Below are positions 8,666 to 16,540 of a DNA stretch of 40,352 nt, piece after piece. The stretch lies in NCBI GenBank assembly GCA_902803785.1, contig CADCRE010000031.1, forward strand, positions 1 to 40,352. The letters run 5' to 3'. The notes under the pieces were generated by a model, which did not search any database, was not told the DNA's origin, and saw only the letters and a list, made by a program, of their open reading frames with translations. Source of the stretch: an uncultured Erysipelotrichaceae bacterium. GTDB taxonomy: Bacteria > Bacillota_I > Bacilli_A > Erysipelotrichales > Erysipelotrichaceae. Position 1 is the stretch's first letter; the number at the start of each line of letters is the position of its first letter. Both the position numbers and the translations under genes were made by a program.

Positions 8666-10015
8666 ATGAACAGATACGTTGAGGAAGTGATCAATGGAGC
8701 TAAGGCGAAATACGCGAATCAGCCGGAATTCGTCCAGTCCGTTGAAGAAGTTTTGTCATCGATCTCACCTGTGGTCGATGTCCATCCGGAGTTCGAGAAG
8801 GTCGATCTTCTGAACCGTATGATCGAACCGGAGAGATTGTTCAAGTTCCGGGTCGTATGGACGGATGATCAGGGTGGAGTACATACCAATGTAGGATACA
8901 GATGCCAGTTCAACGGTGCGATCGGTCCTTACAAGGGTGGACTTCGTTTCCAGAAGAACGTGAACGAAAGCATCATCAAGTTCCTTGGTTTCGAACAGAC
9001 GTTCAAGAATGCGCTGACGGGACTCCCGATCGGCGGAGGCAAGGGCGGAGCGGATTTCGATCCGGTGGGAAAATCGGATGCGGAGATCATGCGTTTCTGT
9101 CAGAACTATATGACGGCACTGTACCGTTATATCGGACCGGATGTCGATGTTCCAGCAGGCGATATGGGTGTCGGCGGCAGAGAGATCGGGTATCTGTTTG
9201 GCCAGTACCGGCGTCTGAAAGGCGTCTGGGAGAACGGTGTCCTGACCGGAAAGGGACTCAGCTACGGCGGATCCCTGATCCGTCCGGAAGCGACCGGATA
9301 CGGTGCGATCTTCTATCTCAATGAAGTCCTGAAACACCAGGGCGATACGATCCGAGGCAAGAGGATCGCCGTGACCGGATTCGGAAACGTCGCCTGGGGC
9401 GTCATGAAGAAGTTGGCTCAGCTCGGTGCGAAAGTGACCTATGTTTCCGGTCCGAACTGTTACATCCACGATGAAGAAGGCGTCACCACCGATGAGAAAC
9501 TGAATTTCATCCTGGATCTGAGAAAGCGGAACGAGATCGATCTGAAGTCCTATGCGGACAAGTTCCATTGCGAATACCACGCGAACGAGAAGTTCTGGGG
9601 AACTTCCGATGTGGATGTATACATGCCTTGTGCGACTCAGAACGAAGTCGGTATCGAAGAGGCGAAGAAGATCGTCGATTCCGGCGTGAAATACTACATC
9701 GAAGTCTCCAACATGCCTACGACGAACGATGCGATCGAGCTGTTGAGAAAGAGCCAGCTGATCATTGCGCCGTCCAAGGCGGTCAATGCGGGCGGTGTCG
9801 GTGTATCGGCACTGGAGATGTCACAGAACTCCGAAAGACTGGTATGGACGGAAGAAGAAGTGGAACAGCGTCTGCAGAATATGATGGTCAACATCTACCG
9901 TTCTTCTCTGGAAGCTGCACAGAAGTACGGTCTGGGCTACGATCTGATTGCCGGTGCGAATATCGCTGGTTTCATCAAAGTTGCGACCGCAATGTGTGAA
10001 CAGGGCATATTCTAA
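8666..10015 (+). CDS. gdhA: Glutamate dehydrogenase, hexameric bacterial type
   Basis: A 449-residue enzyme that interconverts glutamate and 2-oxoglutarate plus ammonia. Visible are the substrate-binding segment YKGGLRF, the catalytic Lys motif GGGKGG, the catalytic Asp in PAGDMGVG, and the dinucleotide loop GFGNVAWG. Length and sequence are close to the Clostridium symbiosum enzyme as I remember it, which uses NAD. There the coenzyme choice involves a Phe and a Pro-Asp pair; here the Phe is kept (GFGN) but Pro-Asp is Pro-Asn (SGPN), so I leave NAD versus NADP open. AGAGGG precedes the ATG. A single-gene unit ending in a very strong terminator. Confidence 0.96.
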   Translation: MNRYVEEVINGAKAKYANQPEFVQSVEEVLSSISPVVDVHPEFEKVDLLNRMIEPERLFKFRVVWTDDQGGVHTNVGYRCQFNGAIGPYKGGLRFQKNVNESIIKFLGFEQTFKNALTGLPIGGGKGGADFDPVGKSDAEIMRFCQNYMTALYRYIGPDVDVPAGDMGVGGREIGYLFGQYRRLKGVWENGVLTGKGLSYGGSLIRPEATGYGAIFYLNEVLKHQGDTIRGKRIAVTGFGNVAWGVMKKLAQLGAKVTYVSGPNCYIHDEEGVTTDEKLNFILDLRKRNEIDLKSYADKFHCEYHANEKFWGTSDVDVYMPCATQNEVGIEEAKKIVDSGVKYYIEVSNMPTTNDAIELLRKSQLIIAPSKAVNAGGVGVSALEMSQNSERLVWTEEEVEQRLQNMMVNIYRSSLEAAQKYGLGYDLIAGANIAGFIKVATAMCEQGIF

Positions 10016-10041
10016 ATTCAGTTCCATATAAAAGATAAGTG

Positions 10042-10080
10042 AATACAAAAAGCTGTCGCATTGTGACAGCTTTTTGTATT
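10042..10080. terminator. Strong terminator after gdhA
   Basis: A perfect 16-base stem (AATACAAAAAGCTGTC and its complement) around a seven-base loop, with five T directly after the GC part. The hairpin is symmetric. Confidence 0.93.
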
Positions 10081-10216
10081 CCCATCTTCGTGATGTTTCT
10101 TTCTTGAAATCTGTCCGTTTTGATGAGATGATTCTTCTAAGAAAACTCTGTGATCCGGATGAATCACGGGAAGATGATCTGAGTAGATAATGAAACAGAA
10201 AAGGGAGGAAGAAAGA

Positions 10217-12130
10217 ATGAAACCGATCGAACTTGACCTTATGAAAGGATACCGTTATCTGTCGAATCTGTTTGCGGCAGGAGATGTGCTGTATTATACG
10301 GAGACGGTCGCCGATATGGAAAACAACGACTATCTGCAGTCTCTGCATCGATTGAACACAGACGGAGAAGACAGAGTCGTTCTGGGTCCGCAGAAAAGGA
10401 TCTCTTCCTTTTCATTGAATGATAAGGTCTTTACCAGAAAAAGCGGTGAAGAAGGAAAGATCGAAACCGTTTATTCCGTATTGGAAGGCGGAGAAGAGAA
10501 GGAAATATTCCGTGTCCCGCTTGCGTCCGGTGATCTGAAAGACTTCAGTGAGAAGTACTATCTTACAGAAGGAGAAACGGACAGGAGATGTCCGGATTAT
10601 TACAGATTGAAGGAAGAAGAAAGAAAGGCATTCCATGAAGCCTGCAGTAAAGAGGAAGACTATCTGGTCCTCGATGAATATCCTTTCAATTACAACGGTG
10701 TCGGTTTCATCAACGGCAAGAGGAACTCTCTCTTTCTGATCGATAAGGAAAGTTTCGAGGTCTGCAGGATCACACCGGAGACGATGGACGTTGAAAACGT
10801 TCAGATCTGTGACGGGAAGATCTATTTCCTGGCGAATGATTATGAATCGATGAAGAAGATGTTCGCATCGATCTACTGCTATGACATAGAGAATAATAAA
10901 CTTCAGGTCCTTTACCGCAATGAGACAGCTTTCCTCAGAAGGATCCACATCGTTCACGGAAAACTCTATGCGGAGGGCGCCTTCGATACCTGTATCTCGT
11001 CCCATCAGTTCTATGAAGTCAAGGACGGAGAACTGATCCCGGCCTGCAAAAGCGAATGGATATTTTATAACACGATCGGCAGCGATTGCCGTTACGGAAA
11101 GACACACGGCCAGGTCTATGAAGACGGCGATGTCTATCTGATCACGGTAGATCAGGAGAGGTCGATCGTCGTCTCCTTCGACGGAGAAAAACTGACCTGT
11201 ATCACTGACGGGGAAGGTTCGGTCGATGATATGGCGTTCCTCAACGGAGAACTGTATGTCATCGCCATGAAAGACATGAAACTGCAGGAGGTATACAAGG
11301 CTCCGGAATTCCGACAGCTCACTTCCGTCAATGAAGAAGTCCTGAAGGACAGATATGTCGCAAGACCGGAACGTTTTACCTGTTTCAATGTGGATGAGAT
11401 CGTAGGATATGCGCTGAGACCGATCGATTACGATGAAACAAAGACATATCCTGCCATCCTGGATATCCACGGAGGACCGAAGACGGCCTATGGCGAAGTC
11501 TTCTACCACGAGATGCAGATATGGGCTTCGAGAGGATACTTCGTCCTTTTCTGCAACCCGCACTGTTCCGACGGAAAAGGAAATGATTTTGCGGATTATC
11601 TGAAACATTACGGAGCGACCGACTATGACGATCTGATGGCTTTTGTGGATAAGGCACTGGAACTCTATCCGATCGATCCGGAACGTCTGGCAGTGACCGG
11701 AGGATCCTACGGAGGCTATATGACCAACTGGATCATCACGCACACCGACCGTTTCAAGGCGGCAGCTTCTCAGCGTTCCATCTCCAATCGAGTCGCAGAT
11801 TTCTATTATTCCGATTATTCCTACGATACGACTTATGAGAACGGTATCCCTTTGGATTCCAAGGCGATCGACCTGTTCTGGGACCGCTCTCCGCTCAAAT
11901 ACGTTGAGAACACAGTCACACCGACTCTGTTCATCCAGTCGACACAGGATTACCGCTGTCCTTTCCCGGAGGCTCTGCAGCTGTTTTCGGCTCTGAAATG
12001 GAAGGGAGTCGAAACGAGGATCTGCGGCTTTAAAGGAGAGAACCACGAACTGTCCCGTTCCGGTAAACCATTGCACCGTCTGAGAAGACTGTCTGAGATC
12101 ACGGATTGGCTGATCTCCCACACGTCATAA
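10217..12130 (+). CDS. S9 family serine peptidase (acylaminoacyl-peptidase-like)
   Basis: A 637-residue prolyl-oligopeptidase-family enzyme: N-terminal beta-propeller-like region (about 1-390), then an alpha/beta-hydrolase domain. The catalytic triad can be placed: Ser497 in GGSYGGY, Asp578 in STQDYRCP and His610 in GENHELS. There is no signal peptide, so it should act on short peptides in the cytoplasm. The start chosen is ATG 10217 because AGGGAGG lies at 10202-10208; an ATG 27 bases upstream has no ribosome site. The 200-base gap before it holds the gdhA terminator, a weak promoter-like TTGAAA-N17-GATGAT (10104-10132) and a short inverted repeat, GTGAT-N8-ATCAC (10150-10167). Confidence 0.92.
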   Translation: MKPIELDLMKGYRYLSNLFAAGDVLYYTETVADMENNDYLQSLHRLNTDGEDRVVLGPQKRISSFSLNDKVFTRKSGEEGKIETVYSVLEGGEEKEIFRVPLASGDLKDFSEKYYLTEGETDRRCPDYYRLKEEERKAFHEACSKEEDYLVLDEYPFNYNGVGFINGKRNSLFLIDKESFEVCRITPETMDVENVQICDGKIYFLANDYESMKKMFASIYCYDIENNKLQVLYRNETAFLRRIHIVHGKLYAEGAFDTCISSHQFYEVKDGELIPACKSEWIFYNTIGSDCRYGKTHGQVYEDGDVYLITVDQERSIVVSFDGEKLTCITDGEGSVDDMAFLNGELYVIAMKDMKLQEVYKAPEFRQLTSVNEEVLKDRYVARPERFTCFNVDEIVGYALRPIDYDETKTYPAILDIHGGPKTAYGEVFYHEMQIWASRGYFVLFCNPHCSDGKGNDFADYLKHYGATDYDDLMAFVDKALELYPIDPERLAVTGGSYGGYMTNWIITHTDRFKAAASQRSISNRVADFYYSDYSYDTTYENGIPLDSKAIDLFWDRSPLKYVENTVTPTLFIQSTQDYRCPFPEALQLFSALKWKGVETRICGFKGENHELSRSGKPLHRLRRLSEITDWLISHTS

Positions 12131-12161
12131 ACGGATCCCGGACAGATATCCCGAGAAACTA

Positions 12162-12184
12162 AAAAAGAGCGAAAAGCTCTTTTT
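12162..12184. terminator. Bidirectional terminator between converging genes
   Basis: AAAAAGAGC, loop GAAAA, GCTCTTTTT. The T-run serves the peptidase gene; read from the other strand the A-run serves the GtrA gene. Confidence 0.85.
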
Positions 12185-12210
12185 AGGTGATAATGATGAA
12201 ATCAGGATCT

Positions 12211-12609
12211 TCAGTCTTTGTTCAGGACATCTCTGAATACATAGTATTTCTGATAGAGATATTCCGTGACCATATTGATGACCATGTTCAGGATCGTCAC
12301 GAGATAGTCGTTCCAGTGAAGCGTTCCGGTGAGATAGTTTCCCAGCAATGTGGAACACGGCGTGAAGACACAGTAGTAGGCGAATACCTTCAGCATGGCT
12401 ACCGGAACATTCGATGCGGACTGGAAGGTGAACTTCCGGTTGAGAGTGAAGTTCCACAGGACGGACAGGATCAGAGAGATGAGGTAGCTCGGCCACCATC
12501 CCAGTTTCAGGACTTCGTTGAATAAGGCGAAGCTGGAAAGCTGGATGATCCCGGCAGATGCGGAAAACAGGACGAATTTTGCGGTACGTATGAGTTCTTT
12601 CTTATTCAT
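12211..12609 (-). CDS. GtrA family membrane protein
   Basis: A 132-residue protein with four membrane helices and the GtrA hallmark NFTLNRKFTF after helix 2. GtrA proteins are thought to flip lipid-linked sugars across the membrane for cell-envelope glycosylation; the substrate is unknown. The start overlaps the last codons of the upstream Nudix gene, and AAGGAG lies upstream, so the two form a minus-strand operon. No glycosyltransferase is next to it. Confidence 0.9.
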   Translation of the reverse strand: MNKKELIRTAKFVLFSASAGIIQLSSFALFNEVLKLGWWPSYLISLILSVLWNFTLNRKFTFQSASNVPVAMLKVFAYYCVFTPCSTLLGNYLTGTLHWNDYLVTILNMVINMVTEYLYQKYYVFRDVLNKD

Positions 12610-13015
12610 TTTCTTTCTCCTTGCGGTAACGGTCCGCTTCCATCAGGACTTCTTTCATATTCTCGAAGGTCAGGACAGAGAGGGTTTCTTCATAAGGGAG
12701 AAGAAGGATCTCTTCCACTTCTCCTTCCTGAGGGATGGGATCCTGATCGGAATAATTGGCGATGAAATAGACGGATCTTTTCGGGATGCCGTTAGGCATG
12801 ATGTAGTTCAGTTCTTTCTGAAAAGACGGATCGATCGATGCGTCGATCCCGGTCTCTTCTCTGATCTCCCGGTGAGCGGCCTGAAGGAAGTCTTCTCCCT
12901 GTTCAAGGTGGCCTTTGGGGAAACCGAAGTTTCCGTGATTGTCCCGGATCACGAGATAGAGGACCGTTTCGTTCTGTTTGGTATAAAGGATCGCTCCTGC
13001 ACTGGTTTCGCTCAT
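12602..13015 (-). CDS. Nudix hydrolase, Ap4A-hydrolase-like
   Basis: A 137-residue protein with a perfect Nudix box: GHLEQGE, seven residues, then REIREETGI. The opening (SAGAILY) and NFGFPKGH resemble bis(5'-nucleosyl)-tetraphosphatases, which split the alarmone Ap4A into ATP and AMP; I favour that activity but other nucleotide substrates are possible. No Shine-Dalgarno site precedes ATG 13015. On the minus strand a TAAAAT box ends exactly six bases before it, so the mRNA is probably leaderless. It is divergent from the kinase gene, with 48 bases between. Confidence 0.9.
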   Translation of the reverse strand: MSETSAGAILYTKQNETVLYLVIRDNHGNFGFPKGHLEQGEDFLQAAHREIREETGIDASIDPSFQKELNYIMPNGIPKRSVYFIANYSDQDPIPQEGEVEEILLLPYEETLSVLTFENMKEVLMEADRYRKEKENE

Positions 13016-13063
13016 AGGAACATTTTACCATTGAAAACAGACTGTTTATTATAAAATGGTAGT
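13016..13063. promoter_or_regulatory. Divergent leaderless promoters around a palindrome
   Basis: This 48-base gap must hold both promoters. Plus strand: TAAAAT at 13052-13057, six bases, ATG 13064. Minus strand: TAAAAT at 13027-13022, six bases, ATG 13015. Neither start has a Shine-Dalgarno site. Between them is a perfect 13-base palindrome AAACAG-A-CTGTTT (13035-13047), a possible shared operator. The -35 boxes are unclear. Confidence 0.65.
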
Positions 13064-13933
13064 ATGAAACTTCTGATGATCATCAACGCCCATTCAGGGC
13101 TGAAGAACTCCAAGGCACATCTTCTGGATGTGATCGATATCTTCTGCAGGAACGGATATACCGTAACGACGTATGTCACACAGAAGAAAGACGATGCCAG
13201 AGAGTATCTTCTGAAGAATCGGATCCCGTACGATGTCGTCTGTGTCTTCGGCGGTGACGGTACGATGAACGAAGTCACCAATGCCCTGATGTGCAGGAAA
13301 CATCAGCCGCTTCTGGGCTATTTCCCGAGCGGTACGATGAATGACTTCGGATCCAATTTCGATCTGGGAAGCGATTTTGTGAAGATCGCGGAACGCATCT
13401 GCGAAGGAAACGTCCGTTCTTTCGATGTGGGATGTTTCAACGGCAGGTATTTCAACTATGTCGCCGCCTTCGGAGCGATGTGCGATGTGCCTTTTACGAC
13501 AGACAGGGACGCCAAGGAACTGCTGGGGAACGTCGCCTATATCATGGAAGGCATCAGTAAACTTCCGGAGATCAAGAAGAATCATGTGACTTACCATATC
13601 AACGGGAAGACCTATACGAAGGATATCCTGTTCGGTCTGATCTACTCCGGGAACCGGGTCGCAGGTATGGAACTGGAGACCAAGCGCAAGGCGGCCATCG
13701 ATGACGGGATGTTCAACGTGCTGCTGGTAGACTATGTGCCGACGATCTTTGAAGCTCCGGATCTGATCACGACTGTCCTTCAAAGCAGTAAACATATCCA
13801 CCGCTACCGCAGCGATCATATGGTCCTGGAATTCGAAGACGATGTGATCTGGACGCTGGACGGAGAAGAAGCGAAGGTAAAAAACAAAGCCGAGATCACG
13901 ATCATAAATAAAGCACTCAGGATCCTTGCCTGA
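13064..13933 (+). CDS. Diacylglycerol/lipid kinase family protein (YegS/DgkB-like)
   Basis: A 289-residue lipid kinase of the DAGK catalytic family. It opens with MKLLMIINAHSG, has the nucleotide-binding GGDGT motif in VFGGDGTMNEV, then PSGTMNDFGSNF, as in YegS/DgkB proteins. It would phosphorylate diacylglycerol or a related lipid at the inner membrane face and recycle it into phospholipid. The start has no Shine-Dalgarno site but a -10 box six bases upstream, so leaderless translation is likely. Its stop codon lies inside the terminator stem. Confidence 0.92.
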   Translation: MKLLMIINAHSGLKNSKAHLLDVIDIFCRNGYTVTTYVTQKKDDAREYLLKNRIPYDVVCVFGGDGTMNEVTNALMCRKHQPLLGYFPSGTMNDFGSNFDLGSDFVKIAERICEGNVRSFDVGCFNGRYFNYVAAFGAMCDVPFTTDRDAKELLGNVAYIMEGISKLPEIKKNHVTYHINGKTYTKDILFGLIYSGNRVAGMELETKRKAAIDDGMFNVLLVDYVPTIFEAPDLITTVLQSSKHIHRYRSDHMVLEFEDDVIWTLDGEEAKVKNKAEITIINKALRILA

Positions 13934-13940
13934 GTGCTTT
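13910..13940. terminator. Bidirectional terminator overlapping a stop codon
   Basis: A perfect 12-base stem, AAAGCACTCAGG / CCTGAGTGCTTT, with a seven-base loop, followed by a T-rich tail. The TGA stop of the lipid kinase (13931-13933) is in the right arm. It may also stop the DUF937 gene from the other side. Confidence 0.9.
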
Positions 13941-13964
13941 TCTTTTAAACTGATCTCTCGATGA

Positions 13965-14654
13965 TTATTTCATCAGAGATGTCAGCAGGCCGAGCAGTTC
14001 CGTACCGTCAGCTGCCTTTGCGTTGTTCTGAGTGCTTGCAGCGGATCCGCCGAGCAGGGAACCGAAGAGGCTTGTCAGATCATTGGTAGACTGTTTTGCA
14101 GTGTTGCCGCCGAGCAGGGAACCGATCAGGCTGGCTGCCGGATTCTGCTGGGTATTGGAGACCTTGCCGCCGTTGAGCAGTCCTGCGATGTCAGAGAGGT
14201 CGATGCCGTCAGAGAGATCGACACCGGACGTCTGAGGCTTGCTGGCAGTAGCTGTCGTCGCTGTAGAAAGGCTGTTCAGAAGAGCCGGAGCGATGTTGTT
14301 CAGGATGCTGTTGACTTCACTGACGGAAGCGCCGCTTTCCTTTGCCAGAGAGCTTATGACTGTGTTCTGATCCTTGCCCAGGATGTGGCCGATGATCTTT
14401 GCACCGTCGGTATCATCTGCCTTGGCGATCTGTTCAGAAACGGTATCCTTGCTGGTGTGCTGTGTCAGAGCTCCGAGCAGAGAAGTAGCGCCTTCCTTCT
14501 TGGAAGCGTTCTTCGTCATGTAGGAGATCAGAAGAGGAACAGCCATCATAAGCAGTTTGGATGTCAGTTTGGATGAGACACCCGTCTTCTTTGAGACAGA
14601 GCTGACAGAGTCATTGGATGTCAGAGATCCTAAGAGTAACTGTAATAAATTCAT
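13965..14654 (-). CDS. DUF937 family protein
   Basis: A 229-residue protein of the DUF937 (YidB-like) family: starts MNLLQLLLGSLTSN, with a helical first 150 residues of Leu-, Ser- and Ala-rich repeats (KLTSKLLMMAVPLLISYM; LLGALTQHTSKD; ILNNIAPALLNSL). The second half is low-complexity with repeated LLNGG / LIGSLLGG / LFGSLLGG units. Function is unknown in this family. AAGGAGG precedes the start. It is a single gene divergent from exporter pair 3. Confidence 0.85.
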   Translation of the reverse strand: MNLLQLLLGSLTSNDSVSSVSKKTGVSSKLTSKLLMMAVPLLISYMTKNASKKEGATSLLGALTQHTSKDTVSEQIAKADDTDGAKIIGHILGKDQNTVISSLAKESGASVSEVNSILNNIAPALLNSLSTATTATASKPQTSGVDLSDGIDLSDIAGLLNGGKVSNTQQNPAASLIGSLLGGNTAKQSTNDLTSLFGSLLGGSAASTQNNAKAADGTELLGLLTSLMK

Positions 14655-14788
14655 TGAAATCCTCCTTGATTATTGTTACGTAATCGTTACTTTCATTTTA
14701 ATTGTTTTTGCCTGAAAAATAAATAGATTCGCGTTATTCGATCGTTTGTTTGCACGAACTTTATTCTGGGTGTAAAGAAATAAAATTA

Positions 14789-14803
14789 TGTTAATATGTT
14801 TAT
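14789..14803 (+). promoter_or_regulatory. Extended -10 promoter touching the start of exporter pair 3
   Basis: TG-T-TAATAT (14789-14797) is an extended -10 box ending six bases before ATG 14804. RNA should start at or next to the ATG, leaving no room for a ribosome-binding site. Confidence 0.65.
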
Positions 14804-16540
14804 ATGCTTCGATTATTAAGAAAATATACCCAGGACGGCTGGTGGGCTGCCCTGCTGGGTCCTGTATTCGTGATTCTGGAAGTCCTCTTCGAGGTCTTTA
14901 TTCCATACGTGATGTCTTTGATCATCGATGTAGGGATCAATGAACGGGGAGGAGATCTCGACTACATCATAAAGATGGGAGGTCTGATGGTCCTGTTGGC
15001 ACTGGGTGCCTGTGTTACCGGCATCGCGGCAGGTTTCCTTTCCAGTATCTCTTCTTCCCGCTTTGTAAGGAATCTGCGCAATCATATGTTCGAGAAGATC
15101 CAGACCTACGACTTCAAGAATATCGAACGGTTCAACGTTTCGACTGTAGTCATGCGTCTGACGACCGATATGCGTATGATGCGTATGGCCTATGTTGCGA
15201 TCGTGAGGATGCTTATAAGATCTCCGATCAACCTGATCATCAGTTCCTATATGGTATGGCGCATGAATTCCCGTCTGGCCATGATCTTTGCGGTAGCGAT
15301 CCCGGTCCTCTTTACCGGTCTGTATACCATCACGACGAAGGCACATCCGCGTTTTGTGACGATGATGACCCGTTACGATGAGATGAACAACGACCTGAAG
15401 GAGAATATCGAAGGGATCCGCGTCGTCAAGACGTTCGTCCGGGAAGGCTACGAAGAAAACAAGTTCGAGGAGAAGTCGCTGGCTGTCACGACGGCTCAGC
15501 GTTATGCGGAAGGACTGGTCATCCTGTCCGATCCGTTCTTCCAGCTCGTGATGTATGCCTGCATGATCGCGATCGCCTGGTTCGGCGGAAATCACATCAT
15601 TCAGGGCATCATGACGACCGGACAGTTCATGTCCTATCTGTCCTATGTCAGAGCCATCCTGTTCTCCCTGATGATGGTATCCAATGCGCTGTTACAGATC
15701 GTCATGGCGCAGGCGAGCGTCACCAGAGCCAATGAGATCCTGGATGAGAAGACGGATATCGATGACAGTAAGGCCGATGCGGGTGTACAGGTAGAGAACG
15801 GTGACATCGAATTCCGCAATGTCTCCTTTAAATATGACGAGAATTCCGAGAATGAGGCTTTGAGCGATATCGATCTGAAGATCGCATCCGGAGAAGTCAT
15901 CGGTATCATCGGTTCGACCGGTTCTTCCAAGACGACTTTGGTCCAGCTGATCCCGCGTCTGTATGAAGCGACGAAGGGTGAGGTCCTGGTCGGCGGAAGG
16001 AACGTCAAAGAATATAAACTGAAGAATCTGCGTGAGGCCGTATCCATGGTCCTGCAGAAGAATACGCTGTTCTCCGGAACGATCGAGGAGAACCTGAAGT
16101 GGGGCAATCCGAATGCGACGCACGAGGAAGTCGTGGAGGCCTGCAGGAACGCTCAGGCTCACGATTTCATCATGGCCAAACCGGAAGGCTATGACACCGA
16201 TCTTGGTCAGGGAGGTGTCAATGTATCCGGCGGTCAGAAACAGCGCCTGTGCATCGCCAGAGCGCTTCTGAAGAAGCCTAAGATCATCATCCTGGATGAT
16301 TCGACCAGTGCGGTCGATACCGATACGGATCACCGTATCCAGCTCGCATTGAAGGAGAATCTGGGAGATATGACGACGATCATCATCGCACAGAGGATCG
16401 CTTCGATCAAAGAAGCGGACCGTATCGTCATCATGAACGAAGGAAAGATCGATGATGTCGGAACGCACGAAGAACTCCTGGAAAGAAATGAAGTCTACCG
16501 CGATCTGTATCAGACGCAGCTTCGGGGGGTGCAGGAATAA
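14804..16540 (+). CDS. Heterodimeric ABC exporter, degenerate-site subunit (pair 3)
   Basis: A 578-residue half-transporter. Signature VSGGQ is intact (about residue 474). Walker B reads IIILDD, giving Asp499 for the catalytic Glu, and the switch His is Gln530 (AQR). It also carries a rarer change: the Walker A motif is GSTGSSKTT (370-378), with Ser375 where the P-loop Gly before Lys is almost always found. All of these fall on the site predicted to be non-hydrolytic. The start has no Shine-Dalgarno site and is probably leaderless. The stop overlaps the next gene by one base. Substrate unknown. Confidence 0.93.
   Translation: MLRLLRKYTQDGWWAALLGPVFVILEVLFEVFIPYVMSLIIDVGINERGGDLDYIIKMGGLMVLLALGACVTGIAAGFLSSISSSRFVRNLRNHMFEKIQTYDFKNIERFNVSTVVMRLTTDMRMMRMAYVAIVRMLIRSPINLIISSYMVWRMNSRLAMIFAVAIPVLFTGLYTITTKAHPRFVTMMTRYDEMNNDLKENIEGIRVVKTFVREGYEENKFEEKSLAVTTAQRYAEGLVILSDPFFQLVMYACMIAIAWFGGNHIIQGIMTTGQFMSYLSYVRAILFSLMMVSNALLQIVMAQASVTRANEILDEKTDIDDSKADAGVQVENGDIEFRNVSFKYDENSENEALSDIDLKIASGEVIGIIGSTGSSKTTLVQLIPRLYEATKGEVLVGGRNVKEYKLKNLREAVSMVLQKNTLFSGTIEENLKWGNPNATHEEVVEACRNAQAHDFIMAKPEGYDTDLGQGGVNVSGGQKQRLCIARALLKKPKIIILDDSTSAVDTDTDHRIQLALKENLGDMTTIIIAQRIASIKEADRIVIMNEGKIDDVGTHEELLERNEVYRDLYQTQLRGVQE

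Noticed and set aside
10412-12121. Long open frame on the minus strand opposite the S9 peptidase
   Set aside because: It is an antisense shadow: the plus-strand frame has a full catalytic triad and a ribosome site, while the minus frame has no recognisable domain or start signal. Similar shadows lie opposite the ABC genes and pyk.
14670-14700. GTTACGTAATCGTTAC between the DUF937 gene and exporter pair 3 as an operator
   Set aside because: Only the central eight bases TTACGTAA are palindromic, which is weak in AT-rich DNA.
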